NCBI RefSeq assembly: GCF_003097515.1
Contig: NZ_CP029188.1
Coordinates: 4,289,001 to 4,353,000, forward strand
DNA: 64,000 nucleotides
DNA from: Streptomyces tirandamycinicus
Lineage (GTDB): Bacteria > Actinomycetota > Actinomycetes > Streptomycetales > Streptomycetaceae
Direction: 5' to 3'
Positions within the stretch are counted from its first letter, which is position 1. Every line of letters begins with the position of its first letter. The notes beneath the pieces were generated by a model that was not told where the DNA came from, ran no database searches, and saw nothing but the letters and a program-made list of their open reading frames with translations. Below are positions 16,631 to 25,800 of the stretch, piece after piece. The position numbers and the translations under genes were made by a program.

Positions 16631-17860
16631 ATGAGCTTCCGTACCACTGGCCCCTTTCACCCCGTCATCCTCGACGACGTGCGGGGCGCCCTGAAGATGC
16701 TCTCCGGGGTCGCACGGCTGACGCCGATGGAGGGCAGCCGCTACCTGTCGGGCCTGGTCGGGTCCCCGGTGCACCTGAAGTGCGAGAACCTCCAGCGGAC
16801 CGGTTCGTTCAAACTGCGCGGCGCCTATGTGCGGATCTCCGGGCTGCGGCCGGAGGAGCGGGCCGCCGGTGTCGTCGCGGCGTCGGCGGGCAACCACGCG
16901 CAGGGCGTCGCGCTCGCCTCCTCGCTGCTCGGCGTGCGCTCCACGGTCTTCATGCCGAAGGGGGCCCCGCTGCCGAAGGTCGCCGCGACCCGTGACTACG
17001 GCGCCGATGTGAGGCTCCATGGTCATGTCGTCGACGAGACCCTGGCCGCGGCGGAGGAGTACGCGCACGAGACGGGTGCCGTCTTCATCCACCCCTTCGA
17101 CCACCCCGACATCATCGCCGGGCAGGGCACGGTGGGGCTGGAGATCCTGGAGCAGTGCCCGGAGGTGCGGACGATCGTCGTCGGGATGGGCGGCGGCGGT
17201 CTCGCAGCGGGCATCGCGGTCGGGGTGAAGGCGCTGCGGCCCGATGTGCGGCTGATCGGGGTCCAGGCGGAGGGGTCGGCCGCGTACCCGCCGTCGCTCG
17301 CGGCGGGGCGGCCGGTGTCGATCGAGTCCCCCGCGACGATGGCGGACGGCATCAAGGTGGGGCGGCCCGGGGACGTCCCGTACGCCCTCGTCGAGGAGCT
17401 GGTCGACGAGGTGCGCACGGTCTCCGAGGACGAGCTCTCCTCGGCGCTGCTGCTGTGCCTGGAGCGGGCCAAACTGGTGGTCGAACCGGCGGGGGCGAGT
17501 CCGGTCGCGGCGCTGCTGAGCGACCCGCGGGCGTACCAGGGGCCGGTCGTGGCGGTGCTGTCGGGCGGCAACGTGGACCCGCTGCTGATGCAGCGCGTCC
17601 TGCGGCACGGGATGGCCGCGGCGGGCCGCTATCTGTCCCTGCGGCTTCGCCTCCCGGACCGGCCGGGCGCGCTGGCGACCCTGCTGGGGGTGCTGTCGGT
17701 GGCGGACGCGAACGTGCTGGACGTGGGGCATGTGCGGACCGACCCCAGGCTCGGCCTGACGGAGGTCGAGGTGGAGCTCCACCTTGAGACGAAGGGCCCG
17801 GAGCACTGCGCGGAGGTCGGGGCGGCGCTCCGCGAGGCGGGCTACCAGGTCGCCGGCTGA
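16631..17860 (+). CDS. ilvA: Threonine ammonia-lyase (threonine dehydratase)
   Basis: A 409-residue PLP enzyme that deaminates threonine to 2-oxobutanoate, feeding isoleucine synthesis or threonine breakdown. PLP lysine K61 lies in TGSFKLRGAY; SAGNHAQGVA and the phosphate-binding GMGGGGLAAG follow. A single ACT domain is at the C-terminus (about 330-405, LRLPDRPGALATLLGVL), as in the shorter catabolic/TdcB-like enzymes, not the two-ACT biosynthetic form. The last 30 bases including the stop are repeated 54 bases downstream. Confidence 0.92.
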   Translation: MSFRTTGPFHPVILDDVRGALKMLSGVARLTPMEGSRYLSGLVGSPVHLKCENLQRTGSFKLRGAYVRISGLRPEERAAGVVAASAGNHAQGVALASSLLGVRSTVFMPKGAPLPKVAATRDYGADVRLHGHVVDETLAAAEEYAHETGAVFIHPFDHPDIIAGQGTVGLEILEQCPEVRTIVVGMGGGGLAAGIAVGVKALRPDVRLIGVQAEGSAAYPPSLAAGRPVSIESPATMADGIKVGRPGDVPYALVEELVDEVRTVSEDELSSALLLCLERAKLVVEPAGASPVAALLSDPRAYQGPVVAVLSGGNVDPLLMQRVLRHGMAAAGRYLSLRLRLPDRPGALATLLGVLSVADANVLDVGHVRTDPRLGLTEVEVELHLETKGPEHCAEVGAALREAGYQVAG

Positions 17861-17914
17861 CGGGGAGCCCCTGCGCACGGTACCCGCGAGGCGGGCTACC
17901 AGGTCGCCGGCTGA
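17831..17914 (+). repeat. Direct duplication of the ilvA 3' end
   Basis: The last 30 bases of ilvA, encoding REAGYQVAG plus the TGA, occur at 17831-17860 and again exactly at 17885-17914. The offset is 54 bases, so a 54-bp segment appears to have been tandemly duplicated with only the first 30 bases of the second copy surviving. The second copy is outside the coding region. Confidence 0.95.
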
Positions 17915-17942
17915 CCGCGGCGTACACCTCCAGGAGGTTGTC

Positions 17943-17971
17943 TATCGCGATGTATCGCGTTACGGTACCGT
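17943..17971. promoter_or_regulatory. Candidate operator before ABC exporter genes
   Basis: Two direct copies of TATCGCG (17943 and 17953), spaced exactly 10 bases apart, are followed by the perfect palindrome ACGGTACCGT at 17962-17971. They lie about 115 bases before the exporter start in an otherwise AT-richer stretch. TATCGCGA-type repeats are common in front of regulated exporter operons, but no regulator gene is adjacent on this strand. Confidence 0.45.
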
Positions 17972-18084
17972 CCCGGTGCTAAATCACCTGCGCCGAAGTT
18001 CGTTGAAACCTAGGCTTGCGCAGCAATCGTCTGAAGTAGGCAAGCGATAAAGACCACCGTCACCACCTGACTGGGAGTACCCAC

Positions 18085-19131
18085 ATGCCAGGCGCCATTT
18101 ACGCCGAGGGTCTGGTCAAGACCTTCGGCGAGGTAAGGGCTCTGGACGGAGTCGATCTCGACGTTCCCGAGGGCACCGTCCTCGGCCTCCTCGGCCCGAA
18201 CGGCGCGGGCAAGACCACCGCCGTGCGCGTCCTGACCACCCTGCTCCGCCCCGACAGCGGCAGGGCCGTCGTGGCGGGCATCGACGTCCTCCAGCACCCC
18301 AACGAAGTCCGGCGGTCGATCGGGCTCTCCGGCCAGTTCGCCGCGGTCGACGAATACCTGACCGGCCGCGAGAACCTGCAGATGGTCGGCCGGCTGTACC
18401 AGATGAACGGGAAGGCGGCGAAGGCCAGGGCGAGCGAGCTGCTGGAGCGGTTCAACCTCGCCGACGCCGCCGACCGCCCGGCGAAGACCTACTCCGGCGG
18501 TATGCGCCGGCGCCTCGACCTCGCCGCCGCGCTGGTCGTCTCCCCGCCCGTGATGTTCATGGACGAGCCCACCACCGGTCTCGACCCGCGCAACCGCCAG
18601 GCGCTGTGGGAGGTCATCAAGGAGCTCGTCGGCGGCGGTACCACCCTGCTGCTGACCACCCAGTACCTGGAGGAGGCGGACCACCTCGCCGACGACATCT
18701 GCGTCGTCGACCACGGCAAGGTCATCGCCCGGGGCACCGCGGACCAGCTCAAGGCCCGCACCGGCGGGGAGCGCGTCGAGGTCGTCGTCCACCGGCCCGA
18801 GGAGATCGCCCCGGCCCGCGACATCCTCCAGCGCTTCGGCGCGGAAGGAGAGGCCGCGGGTGACATCGCGGTCGAGGAGCACACCCGCAAGCTCACGGTT
18901 CCGGTGAGCGGCGGCGCCAAGCTGCTCGCCGAGGTGATCCGTGAGCTGGACGCCGTCGGCATCGAGATCGACGACATCGGCCTGCGCCGCCCGACACTCG
19001 ACGACGTCTTCATCTCCCTGACCGGCCGCCACGTCGAGCAGGGCGCCGAGGGGACCGCCGAGGAGAGCGGCGAGGTGCCGGCCGCCAGGCAGGGCAGGGA
19101 CCGCAAGGCCGGAAAGGAGGCCGTGAAGTGA
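18085..19131 (+). CDS. DrrA-type ABC exporter ATPase
   Basis: A 348-residue ATPase of the daunorubicin-resistance type, which energises efflux by the permease encoded next. It has Walker A GPNGAGKTT (about 39-47), signature YSGGMRRRL, Walker B VMFMDEP and the switch His in LLTTQYLEEADHLAD. The C-terminal about 100 residues carry the DrrA-specific extension with RRPTLDDVFISLTGR. The stop overlaps the permease GTG, so the two are coupled. Substrate is unknown; a hydrophobic drug or lipid is typical of the family. Confidence 0.92.
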   Translation: MPGAIYAEGLVKTFGEVRALDGVDLDVPEGTVLGLLGPNGAGKTTAVRVLTTLLRPDSGRAVVAGIDVLQHPNEVRRSIGLSGQFAAVDEYLTGRENLQMVGRLYQMNGKAAKARASELLERFNLADAADRPAKTYSGGMRRRLDLAAALVVSPPVMFMDEPTTGLDPRNRQALWEVIKELVGGGTTLLLTTQYLEEADHLADDICVVDHGKVIARGTADQLKARTGGERVEVVVHRPEEIAPARDILQRFGAEGEAAGDIAVEEHTRKLTVPVSGGAKLLAEVIRELDAVGIEIDDIGLRRPTLDDVFISLTGRHVEQGAEGTAEESGEVPAARQGRDRKAGKEAVK

Positions 19132-19979
19132 CCACCGTCCAGGAAGCGGCGGACCGCGTAGCGGCGCCCCGCCCGCGCGGCGGCATCGGGCAGTCGGTGA
19201 ACGACTCGCTCGTCGTCGCCAAGCGCAATCTGATCCGGATGACCCGGATCCCGGAGATGATCATCTTCGGGATGATCCAGCCGATCATGTTCGTGGTGCT
19301 GTTCAGCTACGTCTTCGGCGGCTCCATGCAGATCGGCGGGTCGACGTCCTCGTCCGTCTACCGGGAGTTCCTGATGGCGGGCATCTTCGCCCAGACCGTC
19401 ACGTTCGCGACCGCGGGCGCCGGGGCGGGCATCGCCGACGACATGCACAAGGGCCTCATCGACCGCTTCCGGTCGCTGCCCATGACGCGCGGTGCGGTCC
19501 TCACCGGCCGTACCCTCGCCGACCTGGTGCAGACCGCGCTCACCGTCGTGGTCCTCGCCGTCGTCGCGCTGCTGGTCGGCTGGCGGATCCACGAGGGCGT
19601 CCTCAAGGCGCTCGCGGCCTTCGCCCTGCTGCTGCTCCTCGGCTACGCCTTCTCGTGGATCGGCGCGCTGATCGGCCTGTCGGTCCGCACGCCCGAGGCG
19701 GCCACGTCCGGCGGGCTGATCTGGCTCTTCCCGGTGACGTTCATCTCGAACGCGTTCGTCGACTCCAGCAAGATGACGCCGTGGCTCCAGACCATCGCCG
19801 AGTGGAACCCGTTCAGCGCCACCGTCCAGGCCTGCCGTGAACTCTTCGGCAACCCGGGCGTCTCGGCGTCCGACGCATGGCCCATGCAGCACCCGGTGCT
19901 CGCGTCGATCATCTACTCCATCCTGATCATCGCGGTCTTCCGCACTCTCGCGGTGCGCAAGTACCGCTCGGCGGTCTGA
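19128..19979 (+). CDS. DrrB-type ABC exporter permease
   Basis: A 283-residue ABC-2 membrane protein with six predicted helices, starting MIIFGMIQPIMFVVLFSYVFGG. The conserved cytoplasmic segment is MHKGLIDRFRSLPMTRGAVLTGRT, and the late segment WNPFSATVQACRELFG is typical of DrrB/NodJ permeases. The GTG start overlaps the ATPase stop by four bases. Transcription probably ends at the hairpin at 20019-20056. Confidence 0.92.
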   Translation: MTTVQEAADRVAAPRPRGGIGQSVNDSLVVAKRNLIRMTRIPEMIIFGMIQPIMFVVLFSYVFGGSMQIGGSTSSSVYREFLMAGIFAQTVTFATAGAGAGIADDMHKGLIDRFRSLPMTRGAVLTGRTLADLVQTALTVVVLAVVALLVGWRIHEGVLKALAAFALLLLLGYAFSWIGALIGLSVRTPEAATSGGLIWLFPVTFISNAFVDSSKMTPWLQTIAEWNPFSATVQACRELFGNPGVSASDAWPMQHPVLASIIYSILIIAVFRTLAVRKYRSAV

Positions 19980-20018
19980 CCCCCGCGACCCCGCGTCGTA
20001 CCGTCCCCGTGGACGGCG

Positions 20019-20056
20019 GAGGGCCCCGGCAGCGATCCGACGCTGCCGGGGCCCTC
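20019..20056. terminator. Bidirectional hairpin terminator
   Basis: A perfect 16-bp inverted repeat (GAGGGCCCCGGCAGCG and complement) around the loop ATCCGA, between the convergent permease and greA genes. Confidence 0.88.
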
Positions 20057-20081
20057 TTGCGCGGGGCGGGGACGCGGTGCG

Positions 20082-20579
20082 TCAGCCCTGGTACGGCTTG
20101 GCCTCGAGGATCCTCACCATGGCCGTCCTGCCGTTGGGCAGCTCGTACTCGGCGTCCTGGCCGACCTTCTTGCCGTTCACGCCCGCGCCGAGCGGGGACT
20201 GCGGCGAGTACGTCGAGATGTCGCCCGACGCGTACTCGCGGGAAGCGAGCAGAAAGGTCTCGGTGTCGCTCTCGTCGCCGTCGAAGGCGACCGTCACCAC
20301 CATGCCGGGGGCCACCGTGCCGTTGTCCGCCGGGGCCTCGCCGACCTTGGCCTTCTCCAGGAGCTGGGTCAGCTGGCGCACCCGGAGCTCCTGCTTGCCC
20401 TGCTCCTCCTTGGCCGCGTGGTACCCGCCGTTCTCCCGCAGGTCGCCCTCCTCACGGGCCGCCTCGATCTTCTTCGCGATCTCGACGCGCGCGGGACCAG
20501 ACAGGTACTCCAGCTCGGCCTTGAGCTGGTTGTACGCCTCCTGGGTGAGCCAGGTGACGTTCTCGCTGGTCTGGGTCAC
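20082..20579 (-). CDS. greA: Transcription elongation factor GreA
   Basis: A 165-residue factor that rescues backtracked RNA polymerase by stimulating transcript cleavage. The N-terminal coiled coil has the acidic tip with DLRENGGYHAAKEEQ (about 45-60), and the C-terminal FKBP-like domain includes SPLGAGVNGKKVGQ. GTG is taken as start, since GAGGAG lies 5 bases upstream; longer frames would add a non-homologous leader. Single gene with its own promoter region. Confidence 0.96.
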   Translation of the reverse strand: MTQTSENVTWLTQEAYNQLKAELEYLSGPARVEIAKKIEAAREEGDLRENGGYHAAKEEQGKQELRVRQLTQLLEKAKVGEAPADNGTVAPGMVVTVAFDGDESDTETFLLASREYASGDISTYSPQSPLGAGVNGKKVGQDAEYELPNGRTAMVRILEAKPYQG

Positions 20580-20751
20580 AGGTGCTCCTCGTAGGTACTG
20601 GGATACAAAGCATCGCCCTACCCAGAAGGATGTACCTCCACGAGTGGGCGAAACCACGAGCCTAACAATTGGCGACGGAGAGGGGGAGGACCGAAAGCCC
20701 CCGACTTGTGTCAGTGCAGGTCAGCGGGGCGGGTCAGCGGGGCAGGTCAGC

Positions 20752-20819
20752 GCCACCGACCGGGAGGCGCCACCGACCGGGAGGCGCCACCGACCGGGAG
20801 GCGCCACCGACCGGGAGGC
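20752..20819. repeat. Four-copy 17-bp tandem repeat
   Basis: Four identical head-to-tail copies of GCCACCGACCGGGAGGC end two bases before the stop codon of the DUF4307 gene. Just outside, GGTCAGCGGGG is itself repeated. The array occupies the intergenic space between greA and the DUF4307 gene on the 3' side of the latter. Confidence 0.97.
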
Positions 20820-20820
20820 G

Positions 20821-21237
20821 TCAGCGCTTCGGCCCGTCGTCCGCCGTGCACCCCACCAGCTCGGCACTCGTCGCCTTCGCCGTCGTACGCACGGTGACCA
20901 CCTGGTCCACCCGCGTCTCGGGCATGTCGAAGCGGACGTCGCGCCGGCCGACCTCGGAGCCGTCCTCGGCGCGCGAGCGCAGGGTGCAGTAGCCCTGGGC
21001 GTCGTCGTCCTTCCGGACCTCGAGGTGCACCTGGACGTGCTCCTCCGCCGTGACGTCGAACTTGATGATCTCGGCGCTGATCCGCTGGCCGCTGACGTAG
21101 TCGTAGCCGAACCAGGCGATCATGGCGACGAAGCCGGCGCCGAGTACCGCGCCGACGACCCTGAGCCTGCGGTCGGCGCGCTCGTCCGCCGAGCGCCCGT
21201 AACGGCCCTCGGGAAGCCCCTCGCGCACCGCGCCCAT
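20821..21237 (-). CDS. DUF4307 membrane protein
   Basis: A 138-residue actinobacterial protein with a single N-terminal membrane helix (VVGAVLGAGFVAMIAWFGY) preceded by a basic/acidic cytoplasmic segment. The outside domain has paired Cys (GYCTLRSRA and VGCTADD) that could form a disulfide. Function is not known. It is divergent from mca, an arrangement I recall as conserved in Streptomyces. Confidence 0.88.
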   Translation of the reverse strand: MGAVREGLPEGRYGRSADERADRRLRVVGAVLGAGFVAMIAWFGYDYVSGQRISAEIIKFDVTAEEHVQVHLEVRKDDDAQGYCTLRSRAEDGSEVGRRDVRFDMPETRVDQVVTVRTTAKATSAELVGCTADDGPKR

Positions 21238-21335
21238 GATCGTCCTCTCATTCCCGAAAGACGCCGGAATTTTCGCCCCCCGGTTTCCGTCACTATAGAA
21301 GCCGTCCGATGCGACACATCACCGAGGATCGAGTC

Positions 21336-22217
21336 TTGACTGAGCAGCTGCGACTGATGGCCGTCCACGCCCACCCCGACGACGAGTCGAGCAAGGGCGC
21401 GGCCACGATGGCCAAGTACGTATCCGAGGGGGTGGACGTGCTGGTCGTGACCTGCACGGGAGGAGAGCGCGGCTCCATCCTCAACCCCAAGCTCCAGGGT
21501 GACCGGTACATCGAGGAGAACATTCACGAGGTACGCCGCAAGGAGATGGACGAGGCCCGCGAGATCCTGGGCGTGAAGCAGGAGTGGCTCGGCTTCGTCG
21601 ACTCGGGCCTGCCGGAGGGCGACCCGCTGCCCCCGCTTCCCGAGGGCTGCTTCGCGCTGGAGGACGTCGACAAGGCGGCCGGCGAACTGGTGCGGAGGAT
21701 CCGTTCCTTCCGCCCGCAGGTCATCACCACGTACGACGAGAACGGCGGTTACCCGCACCCCGACCACATCATGACCCACAAGATCACGATGGTGGCCTTC
21801 GAGGGTGCGGCGGACACCGAGAAGTACCCGGAGTCCGCGTACGGCCCGGCCTGGCAGGCCCGGAAGCTCTACTACAACCAGGGCTTCAACCGCCCCCGCA
21901 CCGTCGCCCTCCACGAGGCGCTGCTGGAGCGCGGCCTGGAGTCCCCGTACGGGGAGTGGCTGGAGCGCTGGAAGGAGTTCCAGCGTGCCGAGCGGACCCT
22001 CACCACGTTCGTGCCGTGCGGCGACTTCTTCGAGACCCGGGACCGGGCGCTGATCGCCCACGCCACCCAGATCGACCCCGACGGCGGCTGGTTCCGCGTC
22101 CCGATGGAGATCCAGCGGGCGGTGTGGCCGACCGAGGAGTACGAGCTCGCCAAGTCCCTCGTCGACACCTCCCTGCCGGAGGACGACCTGTTCGCCGGAG
22201 TCCGCGAGAGCGTCTGA
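21336..22217 (+). CDS. mca: Mycothiol S-conjugate amidase Mca
   Basis: A 293-residue zinc hydrolase that cleaves mycothiol adducts in detoxification, releasing a mercapturic acid and GlcN-inositol. The LmbE-like fold shows the metal motif AHPDDES near the N-terminus and YPHPDH later; YDENGGYPHPDH is typical of Mca/MshB enzymes. Features such as GDPLPPLPEGCF and the length favour Mca over MshB. The TTG at 21336 is preferred (GAGGATC upstream, and the protein then begins MTEQLRLMAVH); an ATG at 21309 is in frame. Confidence 0.93.
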   Translation: MTEQLRLMAVHAHPDDESSKGAATMAKYVSEGVDVLVVTCTGGERGSILNPKLQGDRYIEENIHEVRRKEMDEAREILGVKQEWLGFVDSGLPEGDPLPPLPEGCFALEDVDKAAGELVRRIRSFRPQVITTYDENGGYPHPDHIMTHKITMVAFEGAADTEKYPESAYGPAWQARKLYYNQGFNRPRTVALHEALLERGLESPYGEWLERWKEFQRAERTLTTFVPCGDFFETRDRALIAHATQIDPDGGWFRVPMEIQRAVWPTEEYELAKSLVDTSLPEDDLFAGVRESV

Positions 22218-22355
22218 ACCGGCCGCCTCCCGGTTCCCGCCCCTTCCCCCCTTCCCCTCCCGGTTCCCGCCGTGCCCGTCCTGGCCCCGGGTGGGCCGGG
22301 GGAGGGCGGCGCGGACGCCCGGGTATGGTCGGTACATCCACCCAAGGAGCGACCG

Positions 22356-22598
22356 ATGAGCAGCACAGGCCTGGCGATGACGCACCTCGTCCCTCTCGCC
22401 AAGGAGCTCGACGAGAACAAGGTGACACCCGGCGTCCTCGGATTCATCGTCTTCGCCGTGATGGCGGCCGGCGTCTGGCTGCTGATGAAGTCGATGAACC
22501 GCCATATGAACCGGGTGAACTTCGAGGAGGCCCCGGCGCCGACCGCGCCCGCGGGCACCGCGTCCCCGGCCGGCACCGAGCCGGCGAAGGGCGACTAG
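22356..22598 (+). CDS. Small single-pass membrane protein
   Basis: An 80-residue protein with one hydrophobic helix (GVLGFIVFAVMAAGVWLLM) followed by NRHMNRVNFEEAP and a Pro/Ala/Thr tail. AAGGAG sits 7 bases before the ATG. It lies 138 bases downstream of mca on the same strand. I recall a similar short membrane protein beside mca in other Streptomyces, but no function is known. Confidence 0.8.
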   Translation: MSSTGLAMTHLVPLAKELDENKVTPGVLGFIVFAVMAAGVWLLMKSMNRHMNRVNFEEAPAPTAPAGTASPAGTEPAKGD

Positions 22599-22869
22599 CG
22601 CCGCTCCCGTAGCGCCGGTCCCGTGCCACCGGTCCCGGCGCCGGGCCTGCGGGGCAGGCGAAGCCCCCCTCGGCGCCGAGCCGGGACTCCCGTCCCCGCC
22701 CGGGCGGGCGGACCGGGCCGGCCGATCCGGACGGGCTGGCCCGGCCCGGGACCCGGACGGCCGCCCCCGGCAGACCGCCCCGGGACCCCGGCAGACACCA
22801 CCCCCCGGGACCCGGCCGCCGGCCGCGACCGACCGCCCCCCGGACCCCGGCGACCGCCCCCGGCGGAAC

Positions 22870-25800
22870 TCAGTCCACGGGCACGCCCATCACCTCCCGG
22901 GCGTGCCGGCCGGGCACCATGCCCAGCTGCCACGCCTGCCAGCCGTCCTCCAGCCGCACCCCGCGCTCCAGGACCAGGGTGAACGCCTCCACGCAGTCCT
23001 CCAGCCGGCCGTCCCGTGCCGGGTGGGACCCCTCGCGCAGTGCGGCCAGCTCCTCCTGCGCGACCACCGTGCCCACCTCCACCCCGCCCGCCGAGGCGTA
23101 CGGCAGCAGCGTGCAGCGCAGGAAGGCGGCCCAGTCCGCGCCCCGGCGGTCGCCGTACGAGGCGAACAGCGCGGCGGCCTCGTCGCAGAGGCCCAGCGCC
23201 TGTGCGGAACGGCCGTTGCCGGCGTCGACCACGGCCAGCTCGAGGCAGGTCCACGCCTCCCCGTGGGACACCCGGATGCGCTGGAAGTCCGCACGGGCGT
23301 CGACCAGGAGCTGGCGGGCGAATCCGGAGTTGCGCAGGTTGCCCGTCTGCGCGGCGCGCTGGTCACGGGTGGCGCGCCCGGAGTGGTGGCGGGCGCAGGC
23401 CAGTCCGTACACGTCCCGCATCCGGGAGAACATCGTCCGGGCGCGCTCCAGCTCCCGCACCGCCTGGTCGCGCTCGCCCCACTCCTCCAGCGCCTGCCCC
23501 AGGTAGTAGAGGGTCCACGCCTCGCCGCGCGCGTCCTCGTTCTCGCGATGCCGGGCGAGGGCCTGGTTCAGCTGCTCCACCGCCGGTGACGGATCGCCGT
23601 CCACCAGCCGGGCCCGGGCCAGCTGGGTCAGCGCCCACGCCTCGCCCCGCTCGTCCTGGGTGCGCCCGTACAGGTCGAGCGCCAGCCGCAGGGACGACTC
23701 CGCCTCCGGCACTCGGCCCAGGCGCAGGTGCACCTGCCCGAACTGGAAGTGGGACCAGGCCTCGCCGTGCAGCGACTCGCTCTCCCGGTGCAGCCGTACG
23801 GCGGTCTCGAGCAGCGCCAGGGCCTCGGCGATGTTCGCCCGGTCCCGCTCCACCGCCGCCAGCGCGTGCAGGGTCCACGCCCGGTCGGCGGCCAGCTCCT
23901 TGGACGACTGCAGCTCGATCGCCTCGCGCAGCTTCGCCGACGCCTCGGTCAGGTTGCCCTGGTGGTGCAGGGTGATGCCGAGGGAGCACAGGGCCCGGGC
24001 CGCGCCCGCGTCGTGCTGCGCCTCGCGGTACAGGTCCACCACGGAGGTCAGGGTGGTGCGCGCCTTGTCCAGCTCACCGAGCTGCCGGGCGGCGATACCG
24101 GTGCGCCACTGCACCGAGCGGACCAGCAGGCCCTGGTCGACGGCCTGGGTGAGTTCGCTGATCTCGCCGAGCCGGTAGAGGTCGCCGCGCAGCAGGCAGT
24201 AGTCGCACAGGGCACCGAGGAGGTTCAGCACGGCCCGCTGGTCCACGCCCTCGGCGTGCCGGAGCGCCGCCGTGATGAAGCTCGACTCGTCGTCCAGCCA
24301 GCGCAGCGCCGCCTCCAGCGAGGTGAAGCCGTGACCGGCCGAGGTCCGGGCGAACATGTCGGCACGCGTCGAGGTCTTCCCGTCGACCAGCCGGATCACC
24401 GTGTCGGCGAGCTCCGCGTACCCGATGATCAACCGCTCCTGCGCGGCCGTGCGTTCGGCCTGCTCCTCCTCGTCCAGCAGCCGCGCCTGGGCGAAGGCCC
24501 GCACGGCGTCGTGCAACCGGTAGCGCTCCCCACCCGCTGCCCCCGGGCCCTGCGGACGCGCGGCGGCGCCCGGGGGCGTGGCGGAACCCCCGCGCACCCG
24601 GTCCAGCAGCCCCGCGCGCGCCAGCTCCGACAGCAGCCGCTGCGCCTCGGACTCGTCCGTGCCGAGCAGCGCCGACGCGGCGGCGGCACCCAGGGACGCC
24701 CGGCCGACGAGCGCGAGCCTGCGCAGCAGCCGGCGGCCCTGGTCCGGCAGATCCGTGTAGCGCAGCCACAGCGCCCGCTCCACCGGGCTCACCGGGCCGT
24801 ACGAGGCGAGCCCGTCGGCCAGCGACTGCGGGGTGCGGGTGCCCAGGGCCGAACCCGCGATCCGCAGCGCCAGCGGCAGCCCGCCGGACAGCTCCCGGAT
24901 CGTGTCCATCGAGCGGGAGTCGTGCGGGTCCGCCGGCGGTTCCCCGGCGGACGCCGCGAGCAGTTCCTCGGCGCCCGCCGCGTCCAGGGCCTCCACCGGC
25001 AGCCGGTACACCCAGGCCGGGAGGTCCGCCGGGAGCTCCAGCGGCTCCCGCGCCGTCACCAGCACCAGGCTGTCGGAGCGTTCCGGTAGGAGGGTCCGCA
25101 CCTGCCGGGGGTCGCTCGCGTCGTCCAGTACGACGGTGACGGGCAGCCCCGTCAGGTACTGGTGGTACAGCTCGCCGAGGCGGCGCACCTGCTGTTCGGG
25201 CGACGACCGCTCCCGGAACAGCAGCTGCTCCCGGGGCGCGCCGAGCCGGTTCAGCAGATGCAGCAGCGCGTCCCGCGTCGAGAGCGGCTGCTCGCCGGAC
25301 CCGCCGCGCAGGTCCACCAGGCACGCGCCCCGGAACTGGTCCCTCAGTTCACGGGCGGCCCGCAGCGCGAGCGTCGTGCGGCCGGACCCGGGCTCGCCGT
25401 GCAGCACCACGACCGTGGGCCTGGTCTCCGTCGACGCCCGCGCCGCGTGCACCCACTGCGCGATCTGCGCCATCGCCTCCCGGCGCCCGGCGAACGGCCC
25501 CCCGGGCTCCGGGAGATGCGCGAACGACTGCTCCAGCACACTGCGCCTGCGGGCGGCCTGGCTGCGGTCCGCCCCGCGCAGCGGCGGGCCCGCCACCGTC
25601 TTCCTCACCGGGCGGGCGGTGGCGGCCGCCAGCATCCGCTGCTGGTCCAGGAAGGGGCGGACACCCCGGACCTCCAGAGCCGTCAGCCACTGCAGCCGCA
25701 ACTGCTCGGGGCCGCCCGGCTGTCCGAGCGCGCCGGCCCTGCGATGCGCCGCCGGCCAGTGGGCGGCCGTCACCTTGGCGACGGTCGCCGCCGCTCCCGC

